Shown here: one piece after another, positions 1-11,566 of the stretch
Layout: each line of letters starts with the position of its first letter
Numbering within the stretch: the stretch's first letter is position 1
NCBI GenBank assembly: GCA_028335825.1
Contig: JAIOKI010000005.1
Coordinates: forward strand, 124,001 to 188,000
Direction of reading: 5' to 3'
Length of the DNA stretch: 64,000 nt
Origin: Nosema muscidifuracis
Taxonomy: Eukaryota; Microsporidia; Nosematidae
Program-made: the position numbers and the translations under genes
The notes under the pieces: model-generated
What the model was told of the DNA's origin: nothing
Databases searched by the model: none
The model's input: the letters and a program-made list of their open reading frames with translations, nothing else

Positions 1-1160
1 TTTAATATGAGAATGTTAATAAAAATATTAATTAATATTATTTAAGTTAAATTTTATAAACAATATTTATGAACTTTATTATAAAAATATTAATAAACTT
101 TAATATGAGAATGTTAATAAAAATATTAATTAATAAACTTTAAATGAGAATATTAATAAAAATATTTATGAACTTTAATTAACAATATCTATAAACTTCT
201 AAATAAGAGAGTTTTAATAAAAATATTTATGAACTTTATTATAATGAAATTATCACAACAGATGTATTTTGATAATAAATATAGTTTTTATAAGAAAAGA
301 GAATATTTAATTGATTAAATTTTTATTAAAAATTCTTTATTTATTTTGATCAAATAAATGATGAGTTAATATTTTTATATTATTCTGATAATAAGACTAT
401 TAGAAGATATACTTAAAAAAAGATAAGACCAATTTTAAAAACATGTAATAAGAATATTCTTGTAGATCACGTTAAATTTACAGTAATAAAATCTAAGACT
501 TTAAATAATAAGATTTAAAAATATTAGCCAAGTTCGGATATTTTTTTAAGAATCCGAATCAGTTTAACAAAAGCTTATAAAAAACTTAGATTCTTTTATT
601 TTTATGTATTCATAATTAGAAAGATTTATAAGATTCATTTTTATCATTATAATTTATAAGAATTAAGTTTAAATATATAATTGATATTAAAATAAAATTC
701 TATATTAAGATATTTATCAGAATAAATTATAATGAACAATTATAAAATAAATATTTCATTAACTTATTAATAATTTGGTACCTTTGATTTATTGATTAAA
801 TATTTAATTATACAATTTTATATAATAATCAGAAAAATGAAGTTGATCAAAAATTCATGAGAATTTAAATTCTTCAATTAATATATAAAATCAATATCAT
901 TTTTCCTTAATTATCCCTTCATGTTTCTTAATTAAATTTATGTTTCTTCAATTATACCTTAGTGTTTCTTTAATTAAATTTATGTTTCCTTATTTATCTC
1001 TTAGTGTTTCTTTAATTAAATTTATGTTTTTTAATTAAATTTATTTTTCCTTATTTATCATTTATTTTTCCTTATTTATCCCTTAGTGTTTCCTTAATTA
1101 AATTTATTTTTATTTAATTAAATTTATTTTTCCTTAATTATCATGTTTCTTCTATCCCTT
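1..1160. repeat. Gene-free start of window with two AT-rich degenerate arrays
   Basis: Positions 1-245 hold degenerate copies of a unit reading roughly 'aactttaatatgagaatg' followed by 'ttaataaaaatattaat'. Positions 905-1142 hold a T-rich array whose unit contains 'tatcccttagtgtttctt' and 'taattaaattta'; this second array runs directly into the next gene and its units resemble that gene's own start region. Between them (about 246-900) I see no open frame with support, only AT-rich sequence with stops in all frames. A short inverted repeat (TTCGGAT at 533-539, ATCCGAA at 552-558) lies there with no evident role. Confidence 0.7.
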
Positions 1161-1976
1161 ATGTTTCTTTTTCTTCTATGTATAAGTACTAGTATTTCTA
1201 ATACTTACTATATTAGCCAAGATCTTCTTATAAGTTGTTTAGATAATGATATATCAAAATACCAGTACAAATCTATCGAAAAAAGAGATTTCAAGTACAA
1301 AGAAGATATATTAAAATCTCAAGAATTCTTAAATAAAGTAACAGAAATCAAAGAAGATTCTACATTTATCAGGATAAATAATATACAATCCAAAGTCAAG
1401 ATAATTCTTTTTATGTACCAAAATAATCCAATGATGATAATAAACAGATCAATAATCTTCTTATCATCTTTTTTTAGATTATACGATTTTGTTATAGATT
1501 TCTATACAAGATTATACAATTTAAAAGATGATATGTTAATAGCTTCTTGTTCTTTATACTTAGAACTTATTTCTTCATATTTGGGTAGTACAATAATGAA
1601 TGGATTAACTTCTAATAATATATTAATTATGATGTTTCATACTATACTTGAGATTAAAGAATCTAAACAAGAAATTTATAATTTTAATTTAAATATTAGA
1701 TCTAAATCTAGTGAATCTTTTTTAATGGGATTATATTTTATTATTAGTATAATAAATTTTAATATAGAAAATTCTACTTATATTGATTTTGGATCTACTT
1801 TAATAAATACTGAAGCTATGAATGAAATATTTCAGATTTATGATATTGATAGTCAGTATAAAATAATTGATATGAGTAAGTTAGTAGAAATGTTTGTTAA
1901 ATCTTTTATGACAGTAGAAGTTAGTGCTAAAATATATAATAAGCAGAAGAGAGTATTTAATAAAATTGATATATAA
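1161..1976 (+). CDS. Hypothetical secreted-type protein, 271 aa
   Basis: I do not recognise this protein. The N-terminus MFLFLLCISTSISN is a short hydrophobic stretch ending in small residues, as in a cleavable signal peptide; a second hydrophobic patch lies near residues 75-105 (IIFLSSFF). The rest is a mix of charged helices rich in I, N, S and K. I chose the ATG at 1161 rather than the one at 1143 because 'tatccctt' abuts it, matching the CCC-then-ATG pattern seen at almost all other genes here. The upstream tandem array contains imperfect copies of this start region. It could be a lineage-specific host-exposed protein, as many secreted microsporidian orphans are, but that is inference from the signal peptide and lack of recognisable family only. 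Confidence 0.7.
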   Translation: MFLFLLCISTSISNTYYISQDLLISCLDNDISKYQYKSIEKRDFKYKEDILKSQEFLNKVTEIKEDSTFIRINNIQSKVKIILFMYQNNPMMIINRSIIFLSSFFRLYDFVIDFYTRLYNLKDDMLIASCSLYLELISSYLGSTIMNGLTSNNILIMMFHTILEIKESKQEIYNFNLNIRSKSSESFLMGLYFIISIINFNIENSTYIDFGSTLINTEAMNEIFQIYDIDSQYKIIDMSKLVEMFVKSFMTVEVSAKIYNKQKRVFNKIDI

Positions 1977-2239
1977 TTAATTTCACTAAAAAAGAGTAGT
2001 TTTATTAAATTAAATTTTAATAAGTAAAAATAAGTAACTATAAATTTAATAAGTAGTAATTATATAACTATAAATTTTATTAAATTAAAAATAAATTATA
2101 TTTTAATGAGTAATAATAGGTAACTATAAATTTAATAAGTAATAAATTATATTATAATAGGTAACTATAAATTTAATAAGTAATAAATTATATTATACTT
2201 AAATATTTAAATATTACAAATTATTAAATTAAAAAACAT
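1977..2239. repeat. Tandem array between convergent genes
   Basis: The spacer between the convergent genes ending at 1976 and 2240 is mostly copies of a roughly 40-55 bp unit containing 'ggtaactataaatttaat' and 'aagtaataaattatatta' (about 2020-2205). The last two copies are nearly identical, so the array is recent. No open frame or RNA gene is visible. Confidence 0.65.
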
Positions 2240-3118
2240 TTATTTCTGATTCAAATAAATTTCAAGAATATCATACAATATTTGTAAAACTTCTTTATCT
2301 TCTTCTTTTACCATATCTTTAGTTTTTTTAATCATCTCATTTAATTCTTTATTATATAAATCAAAATAAGAAAATACTTTCTCTCTTATAAAAGGATGAA
2401 TAATACCTTTTTCAAAATATTCATTAATTTTTTCATCTTCTTCTTTATTAAGTAAACATGTAAAAAAAGTTAATTTTTTTTCTTCAAGATCACTTTCAGA
2501 TTTTTTACTTCTTTCAGGATAAAAATTTATAAAATCATCCTGCATTTGATAAATTATTCCTATTATAAGAGATAAATCATATAAATAATCAGGAATATTT
2601 TTCTTAGACATAATATATCCACAAGCTATAGGAAGATATACAGTATAAGCTCCTGTTTTATATTCACATATCTTATTATACATATAAGAAGAATATTCTT
2701 CTCTCTTCTTATTTTTAGTATCTAATATCTGACCTATACAAGTAGTAAAGAAAGTATCTCTAAAAACTAATACACAATCATAATCCATTAATTTATTAAC
2801 TAGTCCTATTAAAAATATAGAATCTTTTAATCCTACCATACCTCTTTTTAGATAATAACAAGGTTTTCCTCTTCTTAATTTAGAATTATCCATTATATCA
2901 TCACCTATACATAAAGATCCATGAAATATTTCAAATAAAAAACCAGTATCATCATTAGAAATAATTTTATAAGATTTTAGTACATGATTATACATTAAAG
3001 ATCTTGTAAATTTAGTACCTTGTATAGATTCATTTACCATATCTAATATTCTTTTTGTATTATAATCTTTACAAATATCTTTTATTTTATGGTATGATGG
3101 TCTTATTAAATATGTCAT
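2240..3118 (-). CDS. Farnesyl/geranylgeranyl pyrophosphate synthase, 292 aa
   Basis: Trans-prenyltransferase that condenses isopentenyl diphosphate with allylic diphosphates, downstream of the mevalonate pathway, to supply isoprenoids such as protein prenyl groups. The first aspartate-rich motif is DDIMD (residues 73-77) followed by LRRGKPCYY, very like fungal FPP synthase; KTGAYTVYLP (154-163) matches the FPPS 'KT-YTFYLP' stretch. The second motif is DDFIN (194-198), with Asn in place of the last Asp, followed by SDLEEKKLTFF, equivalent to the conserved D-I-x-x-x-K region. At 292 residues it is about 60 shorter than yeast Erg20. The two residues four and five before the first motif are L and S instead of the bulky aromatic pair of FPPS, so the product may be longer than C15 (inference). 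HMG-CoA synthase lies in the same window. The start follows only 'tatcc'. Confidence 0.9.
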   Translation of the reverse strand: MTYLIRPSYHKIKDICKDYNTKRILDMVNESIQGTKFTRSLMYNHVLKSYKIISNDDTGFLFEIFHGSLCIGDDIMDNSKLRRGKPCYYLKRGMVGLKDSIFLIGLVNKLMDYDCVLVFRDTFFTTCIGQILDTKNKKREEYSSYMYNKICEYKTGAYTVYLPIACGYIMSKKNIPDYLYDLSLIIGIIYQMQDDFINFYPERSKKSESDLEEKKLTFFTCLLNKEEDEKINEYFEKGIIHPFIREKVFSYFDLYNKELNEMIKKTKDMVKEEDKEVLQILYDILEIYLNQK

Positions 3119-3906
3119 GGATAAAAAAAAATGATTTTATTTATAATTTAAAATTTATTATAATTGATAAATATATTTGAATATATTTTATTATAGATTT
3201 GAATATATTTGTTAATAGATTTTTTATTATAATTGATAAATATATTTTTGATCATATTTTTAGACATTTTTGATTATTTTTTTATTAATATATTTTATTA
3301 TAGATTTTTAAATATATTTTTGATTATTTTTTTATTAATATATTTTATTATAGATTTTTATTATAATTGATAAATGACATTTGTTAAAAATTTATCAATA
3401 AATGCTATTTATAAAATAATTATTTTTAATCATTTTCTTTATTAAATAATTAATCACAGAATTTTAAAATTAAATTTATCAAAATTTTAAATATTATTTT
3501 TAGTATAAAAAATTTTAATAAAATAATACTTCATATATGTAAACTTATATTCATCAAATAAAATTGAATATATAAATATAATAAGAAAGTAAAATATCAT
3601 TTAATAATTTAAGAACTGTGAAATATAAAAAGATTAAGAAGACTATTTAGTAAAATCTAGAATGTTTAAGAGAAGTCAAGTAAAGAAGAGTTAAAGAATT
3701 AACTTAAGAAACCTCTCTACTTAAATCTATAATATAAAATAATATGTAATATATTTATATTTATTATGTAATATACTTATATAAATCTATAATATACTTT
3801 ATTATAACCCTTATAATATACTTATATAAATCTTTATAATATACTTATATAACCCTTATATTATACTTATATAAATATTTTTTAATATTTTTTTATACCC
3901 CTTATA
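3119..3906. repeat. Gene-free spacer with two arrays
   Basis: Positions about 3165-3375 contain repeats of 'tttttgattatttttttatt' with 'aatatattttattatagatt'. Positions about 3725-3890 contain repeats of 'taatatacttatataaatct', which run up to the CCCC motif of the next gene. Between them, 3590-3725 is less repetitive and slightly more purine-rich (for example 'gagaagtcaagtaaagaaga'), but I find no supported frame or RNA fold in it. Confidence 0.6.
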
Positions 3907-4980
3907 ATGAAAAATTATCAAATAATGACAGATGAAGAATTAATAAAATCTTTAAAATTGATATACCCATCAAAAAGTATAAATAGAATTATTCTTAATG
4001 AATTATATAAAAGAGATATAAAAAATAATTTACATATTCTTAGATACTTATTAGAACTAAAAACTTTAAAAATAAATTTATGGTATGTTAATAGACTTTT
4101 ATTATCATTATATGATCCTTTCCATAAATCTAATAATTTTATTAAACAAGAATCTTCTTTAGAAATTAGAAAATATAAAAGAATTTATAAAATAAAAAGA
4201 ATAATTTCTAGTATAAAATATAGAAAACTTAATGAAGATTTTATTAGTTTTATTAATGATCTAGAATATTTTATAATATGTTTAAATACAAGTACAGATA
4301 ATATGAAAAATTTAGTTATAAATGAATATTCAAAATTTATTATAGATTTTATACAAGTTATAGGTAAAATTAAGAATAAAGAGAGACCTAATGAATTAAC
4401 TGTATTACGTGATGGAAGATTTCATTATAAAGAAACTTGGTTATTTGCTATTAAAAATAAGTTAGTGACCAATCAAATTTTTTTTCTTATACTTGTTAAT
4501 ACAAAAGATTCAAATGATATAAAAATTAAACTTATTAATGATTTAATGAGAAGAATATTATTTAATAAAGGGAAGTCTAATATTAAAGAGAAGTCTATTA
4601 ATTGTAAAGGAAAGGTTAATAATAATAAGGAGAAGGATAAAAAAGAAATGGATAATAATAATAATAATAAAGAGAAGGTTATTAATAATAAAGAGAAATC
4701 TAATAATTATGAATCTATTGATAATGAGTCTATTGATAATGAGTCTAATAATTATGAGTCCATTAACTATGAAGAAATGTATGATAATATTAATGAAATT
4801 GATAGAAGATATAAAAATAATGACTTTTTTGATATGAAGAAGATAAATATAAAGGTACCAAAAATAAATGAAGAGATTAAAAATGAAGAAAAACCTAAAT
4901 TTAAATTTGTATCAAAGAAATGTGAATTAACTACTGATGAAAAATCATTTGAATGGTTTAAAGCAAGATCAAATATTTAA
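3907..4980 (+). CDS. Uncharacterised protein with Asn-rich linker, 357 aa
   Basis: I do not recognise a family. Residues 1-215 look like a folded, mostly helical domain with alternating hydrophobic residues and few Cys; it contains a distinctive segment 'LTVLRDGRFHYKETWLF' near residue 165. Residues about 218-290 are low complexity: Asn, Lys, Glu and Ser runs encoded by repeated aat/aag triplets, including two tandem SIDNE units and an NNNNNKEK tract. The C-terminal 50 residues return to charged, more ordered-looking sequence. No membrane segment or signal peptide is seen. The start is firm: CCCCTTATA immediately precedes the ATG. The neighbours (L23a, FPP synthase) give no functional hint. 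Confidence 0.75.
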   Translation: MKNYQIMTDEELIKSLKLIYPSKSINRIILNELYKRDIKNNLHILRYLLELKTLKINLWYVNRLLLSLYDPFHKSNNFIKQESSLEIRKYKRIYKIKRIISSIKYRKLNEDFISFINDLEYFIICLNTSTDNMKNLVINEYSKFIIDFIQVIGKIKNKERPNELTVLRDGRFHYKETWLFAIKNKLVTNQIFFLILVNTKDSNDIKIKLINDLMRRILFNKGKSNIKEKSINCKGKVNNNKEKDKKEMDNNNNNKEKVINNKEKSNNYESIDNESIDNESNNYESINYEEMYDNINEIDRRYKNNDFFDMKKINIKVPKINEEIKNEEKPKFKFVSKKCELTTDEKSFEWFKARSNI

Positions 4981-5130
4981 TTTATAAATTAATAAATAAA
5001 AATAAAAATTTAAAAATGAGAATAGCTTAGTAAAATAAAAATTTAAAGATTAGAATAGCTTTATAAAATCAAAATAAAAATATTAGAATAGCTTAATAAA
5101 ATAAAAATCAGATAAAAATAAATATTTTAT

Positions 5131-5448
5131 TTAAATAGCTCCTGACTGTCCAGCAATTTTAATAGCATCCCCATCATTCTTCATCTTAGCATAAGCTTTC
5201 TTCCTACCTTTAAAATCAATCATAGTATTAACTTTAATACAAGGACATCCATAAAATTTAGTAATAGCATTTTTGATTTGTCTCTTGTTATACTTTTTAT
5301 CAACTATAAGTACTAATGTATTGAACATTTCAACATTTCTCATAGCCTTCTCAGATGTATGAATATTTTTGATAATGTCTTGTGGTACTAATTCTGGTTT
5401 AGGGATGCATCTTCTCATTTCTTTTTTTGTAGTTCTAACAGCTTCCAT
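5131..5448 (-). CDS. RPL23A: 60S ribosomal protein L23a (uL23)
   Basis: Component of the large ribosomal subunit near the polypeptide exit tunnel, where it binds 26S rRNA and contacts SRP and chaperones. The segment [20 protein letters not shown] followed by [18 protein letters not shown] is the conserved uL23 core. The protein is 105 residues, against about 142 in yeast and 156 in human; what is missing is the basic N-terminal extension, leaving just the core fold and the C-terminal SGAI that matches the family's GII end. The upstream motif is CACCC, 12 bases before the ATG. No intron is needed to explain the frame, although ribosomal protein genes are where the few microsporidian introns usually sit. 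Confidence 0.93.
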   Translation of the reverse strand: MEAVRTTKKEMRRCIPKPELVPQDIIKNIHTSEKAMRNVEMFNTLVLIVDKKYNKRQIKNAITKFYGCPCIKVNTMIDFKGRKKAYAKMKNDGDAIKIAGQSGAI

Positions 5449-5976
5449 TTTTATTTAGGGTGATAAAAAATAAAAAAAAATATTTTAAATATTTCAATAG
5501 AAAAATCATTTGAAGGAAAGATTTTATTTAATGGGATATGTAGAATATTATTTAATTGAATAGATAGAATATTTTATTTAATGGAATAGGTAGATTATTA
5601 TATAAAAAATATGTAAATTAATATATCAACTATTTTATGTATAGATTATTATATCAATTATTTTATGTATAAATTATTATATCAGTTATTTTATGTATAG
5701 ATTATTATATCAATGATTCTATCAAAAATTATTATATAAAAAATATGTATATTATTATAACAATAATTTTATGTATATAAAATATTTTATACATAAAAAT
5801 GAAATTAACCAATTATATTTTTTTAAAAGTCATTTTATTTCTTAGAACAAAAAAGCTTTAATTAATAAAAAAAATCAACTTCTATTTTAATAATAATAAA
5901 AAATATTTATTGTTAGGTATTTACTTCAATAAAAATATAACATTTATTTTTAATTAAAAATACCCCTTAAAATCAA
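5449..5976. repeat. Spacer between divergent genes with a ~28 bp array
   Basis: Positions about 5585-5770 hold some six copies of a 27-28 bp unit like 'ttattatatcaattatttta' plus 'tgtataga'. The flanks are plain AT-rich DNA. The right-hand edge carries the CCCC motif of the pyrophosphatase gene (5962-5965) and the left edge the CCC of L23a on the minus strand. Confidence 0.6.
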
Positions 5977-6792
5977 ATGAAGAATTATTCAACTTATTCT
6001 GTAGGTAAGAAATATTCTTTAGATTATCAAGTTTATATAACAGAAGATAACAAAATAATCTCTCCTTTCCATTCAGTAGATTTATTTCAACATGAGAATA
6101 GTAATATAGTAACTGTAATCAATGAGATACCAAGATTTGAGAATGGAAAGTTTGAGATTACAAAAGATATTGAATTTAATCCTATCAAACAAGATACAAA
6201 AAAGAATAATTTGAGATTTGTTAAGAATTTATTTCCTTATAAAGGATACATGTGGAATTATGGAGCTATGCCACAAACATGGGAAGATAAAGATGCTACA
6301 TGTGAATATACTAAATGTAAAGGAGATAATGATCCATTAGATGTACTTGATATAAGTACTATACGTAAAGAAATAGGACAGGTGTATCAAGGTAAAGTAC
6401 TTGGATGTCTTGCAATGATTGATGATGGAGAATGTGATTGGAAAGTTCTTGTTATTGATATTAATGATCCATTAGCTAAAGAAATTAATAATTCAGAAGA
6501 TATTGAAAAATATTTTAAAAAATATGTTGAATCAACTATATATTGGCTTAAGAATTATAAAGTACCTGATGGTAAATCAGTCAATGAATTTGGTCTTGAT
6601 AGTAAACTTATGGATAAAGATTTTGCTATGAAAATTGTTAATGAAGCTCATGATAGTTGGAAGAAATTAATTTCTAAGAAACATATTAAAGAAATTAAAT
6701 ATGAATTAAGAGATGATAAAGAAGTTAAGAATGATATTTTAGTAAGAGATCTTCCTGATTATGTAGAAGAATATTATTTTATTAAAGAATAA
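5977..6792 (+). CDS. IPP1: Inorganic pyrophosphatase, 271 aa
   Basis: Soluble family I pyrophosphatase, hydrolysing PPi from nucleic-acid, protein and isoprenoid synthesis. The catalytic stretch GDNDPLDVLDI places Asp117, Asp119 and Asp122 at nearly the same positions as yeast Ipp1 (115, 117, 120). VLVIDINDPLAKEIN matches the yeast metal-binding region, and HDSWKKL closes the conserved core as in fungal enzymes. Length is close to the yeast 287 residues, so this is one of the least reduced proteins in the window. The start follows a CCCCTTAAAATCAA leader. No membrane segments, so it is the cytosolic rather than vacuolar type. Confidence 0.97.
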   Translation: MKNYSTYSVGKKYSLDYQVYITEDNKIISPFHSVDLFQHENSNIVTVINEIPRFENGKFEITKDIEFNPIKQDTKKNNLRFVKNLFPYKGYMWNYGAMPQTWEDKDATCEYTKCKGDNDPLDVLDISTIRKEIGQVYQGKVLGCLAMIDDGECDWKVLVIDINDPLAKEINNSEDIEKYFKKYVESTIYWLKNYKVPDGKSVNEFGLDSKLMDKDFAMKIVNEAHDSWKKLISKKHIKEIKYELRDDKEVKNDILVRDLPDYVEEYYFIKE

Positions 6793-7162
6793 AATTATTT
6801 AATTATATTATTTTTTTTATTTATTAATATGATTTATGTATTAATAAATTTAATAGTTTATGTATTGATTTTATTGTATTATTATTTTAATTGTTTATGT
6901 GTTGATTTTATTGTATTAATATAATTGTTTATGTATTGATTTTATTGTATTAATATAATTGTTTATGTATTGATTTTATTGTATTAATATGATTTTAATT
7001 TATGTATTGATTTTATTACACGACATTTAATCCATTACATAAAATTTAATGTATTAACTATATAATTTAAATAATTTATTTAATTTATTACATAGATTTA
7101 ATCCATTACACGACATTTAATTTATTACATACTTAATAAAATATTTTATTTTTTTAAATTCT
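6793..7162. repeat. 36-bp array between convergent genes
   Basis: About five copies of a 34-36 bp unit like 'aattgtttatgtattgattt' plus 'tattgtattaatat' occupy 6845-7015. A second, looser repeat of 'catttaatccattaca' follows to about 7125. Nothing else is visible. Confidence 0.7.
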
Positions 7163-7813
7163 TTACTGCATCCAATCAGGTCTAAAATGTTTCTGTGAAT
7201 TCATTCCTATAGAAACCTTTAATTTATTTTTTTCTACTATATTTTTATCTTTAGATTTCTCTTTACTATTCAATTGAAAATTTATGATCTGAGTTTTATG
7301 TGGAGTAAATTTAATAACAGATCCTCCTTCAACACTACGTACTTTATTATAAATTACTTTACCATTATCAAGTACAAGATTATTATTTTTAATTACAGCT
7401 GTTCTATGATTATCTGTTTGTAAATGTTTCTTTAAACTTAATTTACTAGTAAATCCTTCATTACAAACATAACAAGTTTTATTAATTAAATAATTTACTT
7501 CTTTTTCTGTTAAATCATGTTCAAAATAATGTTCATAAGATTCTTGTTCATCACAGAATAAACAAATTTCAGTATTAATTTTTATTTTAGTTTTCTTCTC
7601 TAATTTAACTTTTTCTATAATTTTATCTTTACTTTGGTTTAAAAAATTTATATCTATTGATACATCAGAACTTGCTCCTTCTTTTTCAAATTCATCTATT
7701 GTAATAGGTGGTATTGAATAAACTTGTCTTTGTACATTTATTTTATGTAAGTCTGATTTGTAATGATCTCTAGGACTTTCTACTATTTCTAGTTGACATG
7801 CTGAACATTTCAT
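7163..7813 (-). CDS. REI1: Rei1/ZNF622-like 60S biogenesis zinc-finger protein, 216 aa
   Basis: Cytoplasmic pre-60S maturation factor that in yeast inserts in the exit tunnel and releases Arx1/Alb1. The N-terminal finger begins CSACQLEIVESPRDHYKSDLH (start KCS-AC at residue 3; the pair of Cys with two His typical of the first Rei1 finger) and continues into a 'VQRQVYSIPPIT' segment that is characteristic of Rei1 proteins. A second Cys pair (CLFCDEQESYEHYFEH) and a third finger (CYVCNEGFTSKLSLKKHL) follow. LVLDNGKVIYNK corresponds to the C-terminal 'L-PSG-IGHR' motif. It is about half the length of yeast Rei1 (393). The start has CCCCAT directly before ATG. Ribosomal protein L23a, which lines the same tunnel exit, is encoded 1.7 kb away, probably by chance. 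Confidence 0.85.
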   Translation of the reverse strand: MKCSACQLEIVESPRDHYKSDLHKINVQRQVYSIPPITIDEFEKEGASSDVSIDINFLNQSKDKIIEKVKLEKKTKIKINTEICLFCDEQESYEHYFEHDLTEKEVNYLINKTCYVCNEGFTSKLSLKKHLQTDNHRTAVIKNNNLVLDNGKVIYNKVRSVEGGSVIKFTPHKTQIINFQLNSKEKSKDKNIVEKNKLKVSIGMNSQKHFRPDWMQ

Positions 7814-8093
7814 ATGGGGCTTTAAATTGAAAAAAGAGATTTATTTTATAAAATAAAAAAATTATGGAAAATATCAATTTTGGTTTATGGAAATTGAAAT
7901 AAAATAAAAAAATTATGCATGTATGAAAAAAAATAAAAAAATTATGCATGAATAAAATTTAAATATCAATATTGGTTTATGGAAATTTAAAATAAAAAAA
8001 TATGTATGAAAAAATAAAATTTAAAATATCATTATTGCTGCATGAAAAATAAAATTTAAAATATCAATAATGATCACTTTATAAACCCTTATT
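7814..8093. repeat. Short divergent spacer with degenerate array
   Basis: Degenerate copies of 'aataaaaaaattatgcatga' and 'atatcaatattggtttatgg' fill 7835-8075 between the divergent Rei1 and kinesin genes. CCC motifs for both genes sit at the two edges. Confidence 0.55.
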
Positions 8094-9482
8094 ATGAATG
8101 ATAAGAATATTGATACATACCTTAATATAATTAATGATACACTAAATTCTTTACAAGAAGATTATAATTTTATGTATGAAAGTGTTAGTAAAAAAAATAA
8201 ATTTCAGATTGATGATAGAAAAGATTTAATAGAAGAAATTACTAGACTAAGAAATAAGATACATGAATTAGAAGAGAATAAAACATTTGAAAGTAAAACT
8301 ATTAAAGAAATTATAAATGAAAGTAAAACTATAAAAGAGAATAAAAATATAAAAGAGAATAAAACAGATGAAAGTAAAACAAATGAAAAAACTATAAAAG
8401 AAATTATAAATGAAAATAACATTAATAAACTTAAAGAATATTCAAATAAGATTAAAAATTATGAAATAAAAATTCAATCACTTTTAAATGAAAATAATGA
8501 ATTTAAATTTATAATAAAAAGATTAAAAAATGAGATTATAGATTTGAAAGGATCAATAAGAATATTTTTAAGAATAAAAAAATCAGAAAGAAATTCAATT
8601 ATAGAATTAAAAAATAATTCTATAAAAATATTATATAACAAAAAAAATCAGAATTTTAAATATGATAAAATATTTGATCCATCTGATAATCAAGAAAATA
8701 TATTTAATGAGGTACAAAATATTATAGAAAGTGTATATGAAGGATATAAAATATGTTTATTTGTATATGGACAAACAGGAAGTGGAAAGACTTATACAAT
8801 GATAGGTACAAATGATAAACCAGGTATTATTTATAGATCACTTAATCAAATATTTAATTTAAAACAAGTTTATGAAGATGAAGGATATTCTGTTAATATA
8901 AAATTTTCATGTATAGAAATTTATAATGAAGAAATTATTGATTTATTTAATAATAAGAAATCAAAAACAAATACAGAACGAGTAATTGAAAATTTTATTG
9001 AAGGATACGAATTAATAAATAATGTATCAAAATTAAGAAGAACAGAAAGCACATCTTGTAATTCTCAATCTAGTAGAAGTCACATGATTTTAACTATAAA
9101 AATAGAAATTAAAAATGATGAAGAAATAAGAAATGGATCTCTTTGTTTTATAGATCTAGCAGGATCAGAGAGATTATATCAATCTAAAGTAGAAGGTCTT
9201 AGACTAAAAGAAACTCAAAATATAAATAAAAGTTTGAGTTCACTTGGTGATGTATTTTTAGCAATATTAAGGAAAGATTCTCATGTACCTTACAGAAATT
9301 CAAAATTGACATTTTTTTTACAAGAATATTTAAGTGGAAATAGTAGAGTGGCTATGATTTTAAATATAAATGGGGATCAAGATTATATTAATGAGACAGT
9401 AAGTACATTAAGATTTGGATCTAAAGTTAGTGAATGTAAATTAGGAGAGGTTGAGAAGAATGTAACTAAAAAGTTAAATTAA
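8094..9482 (+). CDS. Kinesin-14 (C-terminal motor), 462 aa
   Basis: Minus-end-directed microtubule motor of the Kar3/Ncd class, acting on the spindle. Residues about 1-148 form a coiled coil rich in E, K and N, with short repeats of KTIKEN/ESKTI type. The neck 'LKGSIRIFLRIKK' near residue 150 is the kinesin-14 signature (family consensus LKGNIRVF-RVRP), which fixes the motor at the C-terminus. P-loop GQTGSGKT near residue 226, switch I NSQSSRSH near 323, switch II DLAGSER near 354 and RNSKLT near 400 are all intact. There is almost no sequence after the motor. The whole protein is much shorter than yeast Kar3 (729), the loss being in the stalk. CCCTTATT precedes the ATG. Confidence 0.95.
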   Translation: MNDKNIDTYLNIINDTLNSLQEDYNFMYESVSKKNKFQIDDRKDLIEEITRLRNKIHELEENKTFESKTIKEIINESKTIKENKNIKENKTDESKTNEKTIKEIINENNINKLKEYSNKIKNYEIKIQSLLNENNEFKFIIKRLKNEIIDLKGSIRIFLRIKKSERNSIIELKNNSIKILYNKKNQNFKYDKIFDPSDNQENIFNEVQNIIESVYEGYKICLFVYGQTGSGKTYTMIGTNDKPGIIYRSLNQIFNLKQVYEDEGYSVNIKFSCIEIYNEEIIDLFNNKKSKTNTERVIENFIEGYELINNVSKLRRTESTSCNSQSSRSHMILTIKIEIKNDEEIRNGSLCFIDLAGSERLYQSKVEGLRLKETQNINKSLSSLGDVFLAILRKDSHVPYRNSKLTFFLQEYLSGNSRVAMILNINGDQDYINETVSTLRFGSKVSECKLGEVEKNVTKKLN

Positions 9483-11359
<1,877 letters not shown>

Positions 11360-11566
11360 TTAAATAGTTTTATTTATAGATAATTAAATAATAATATATT
11401 ATATGTTATTTATACTTTTAATTAAAAAAAATATTTTAAATAAGTTTAATTTAATAATTCTTGTTTACTAAAAATTTGTTTTAGATTTCTTGATTACGAT
11501 ATGAAACGTTTTTAATTAAAAATTATTTGTCAATTATTTTTATAAAAGTACAACAAAGGAGATTCT

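Noticed and set aside
533-558. 7-bp inverted repeat TTCGGAT/ATCCGAA with 12-base loop
   Set aside because: Too short and isolated to call a terminator, binding site or element end; no partner sequence seen.
8204-8422. 72-codon minus-strand frame over the kinesin coiled coil
   Set aside because: Low-complexity F/I/L/S translation opposite repeated K/E/N codons; no independent support.
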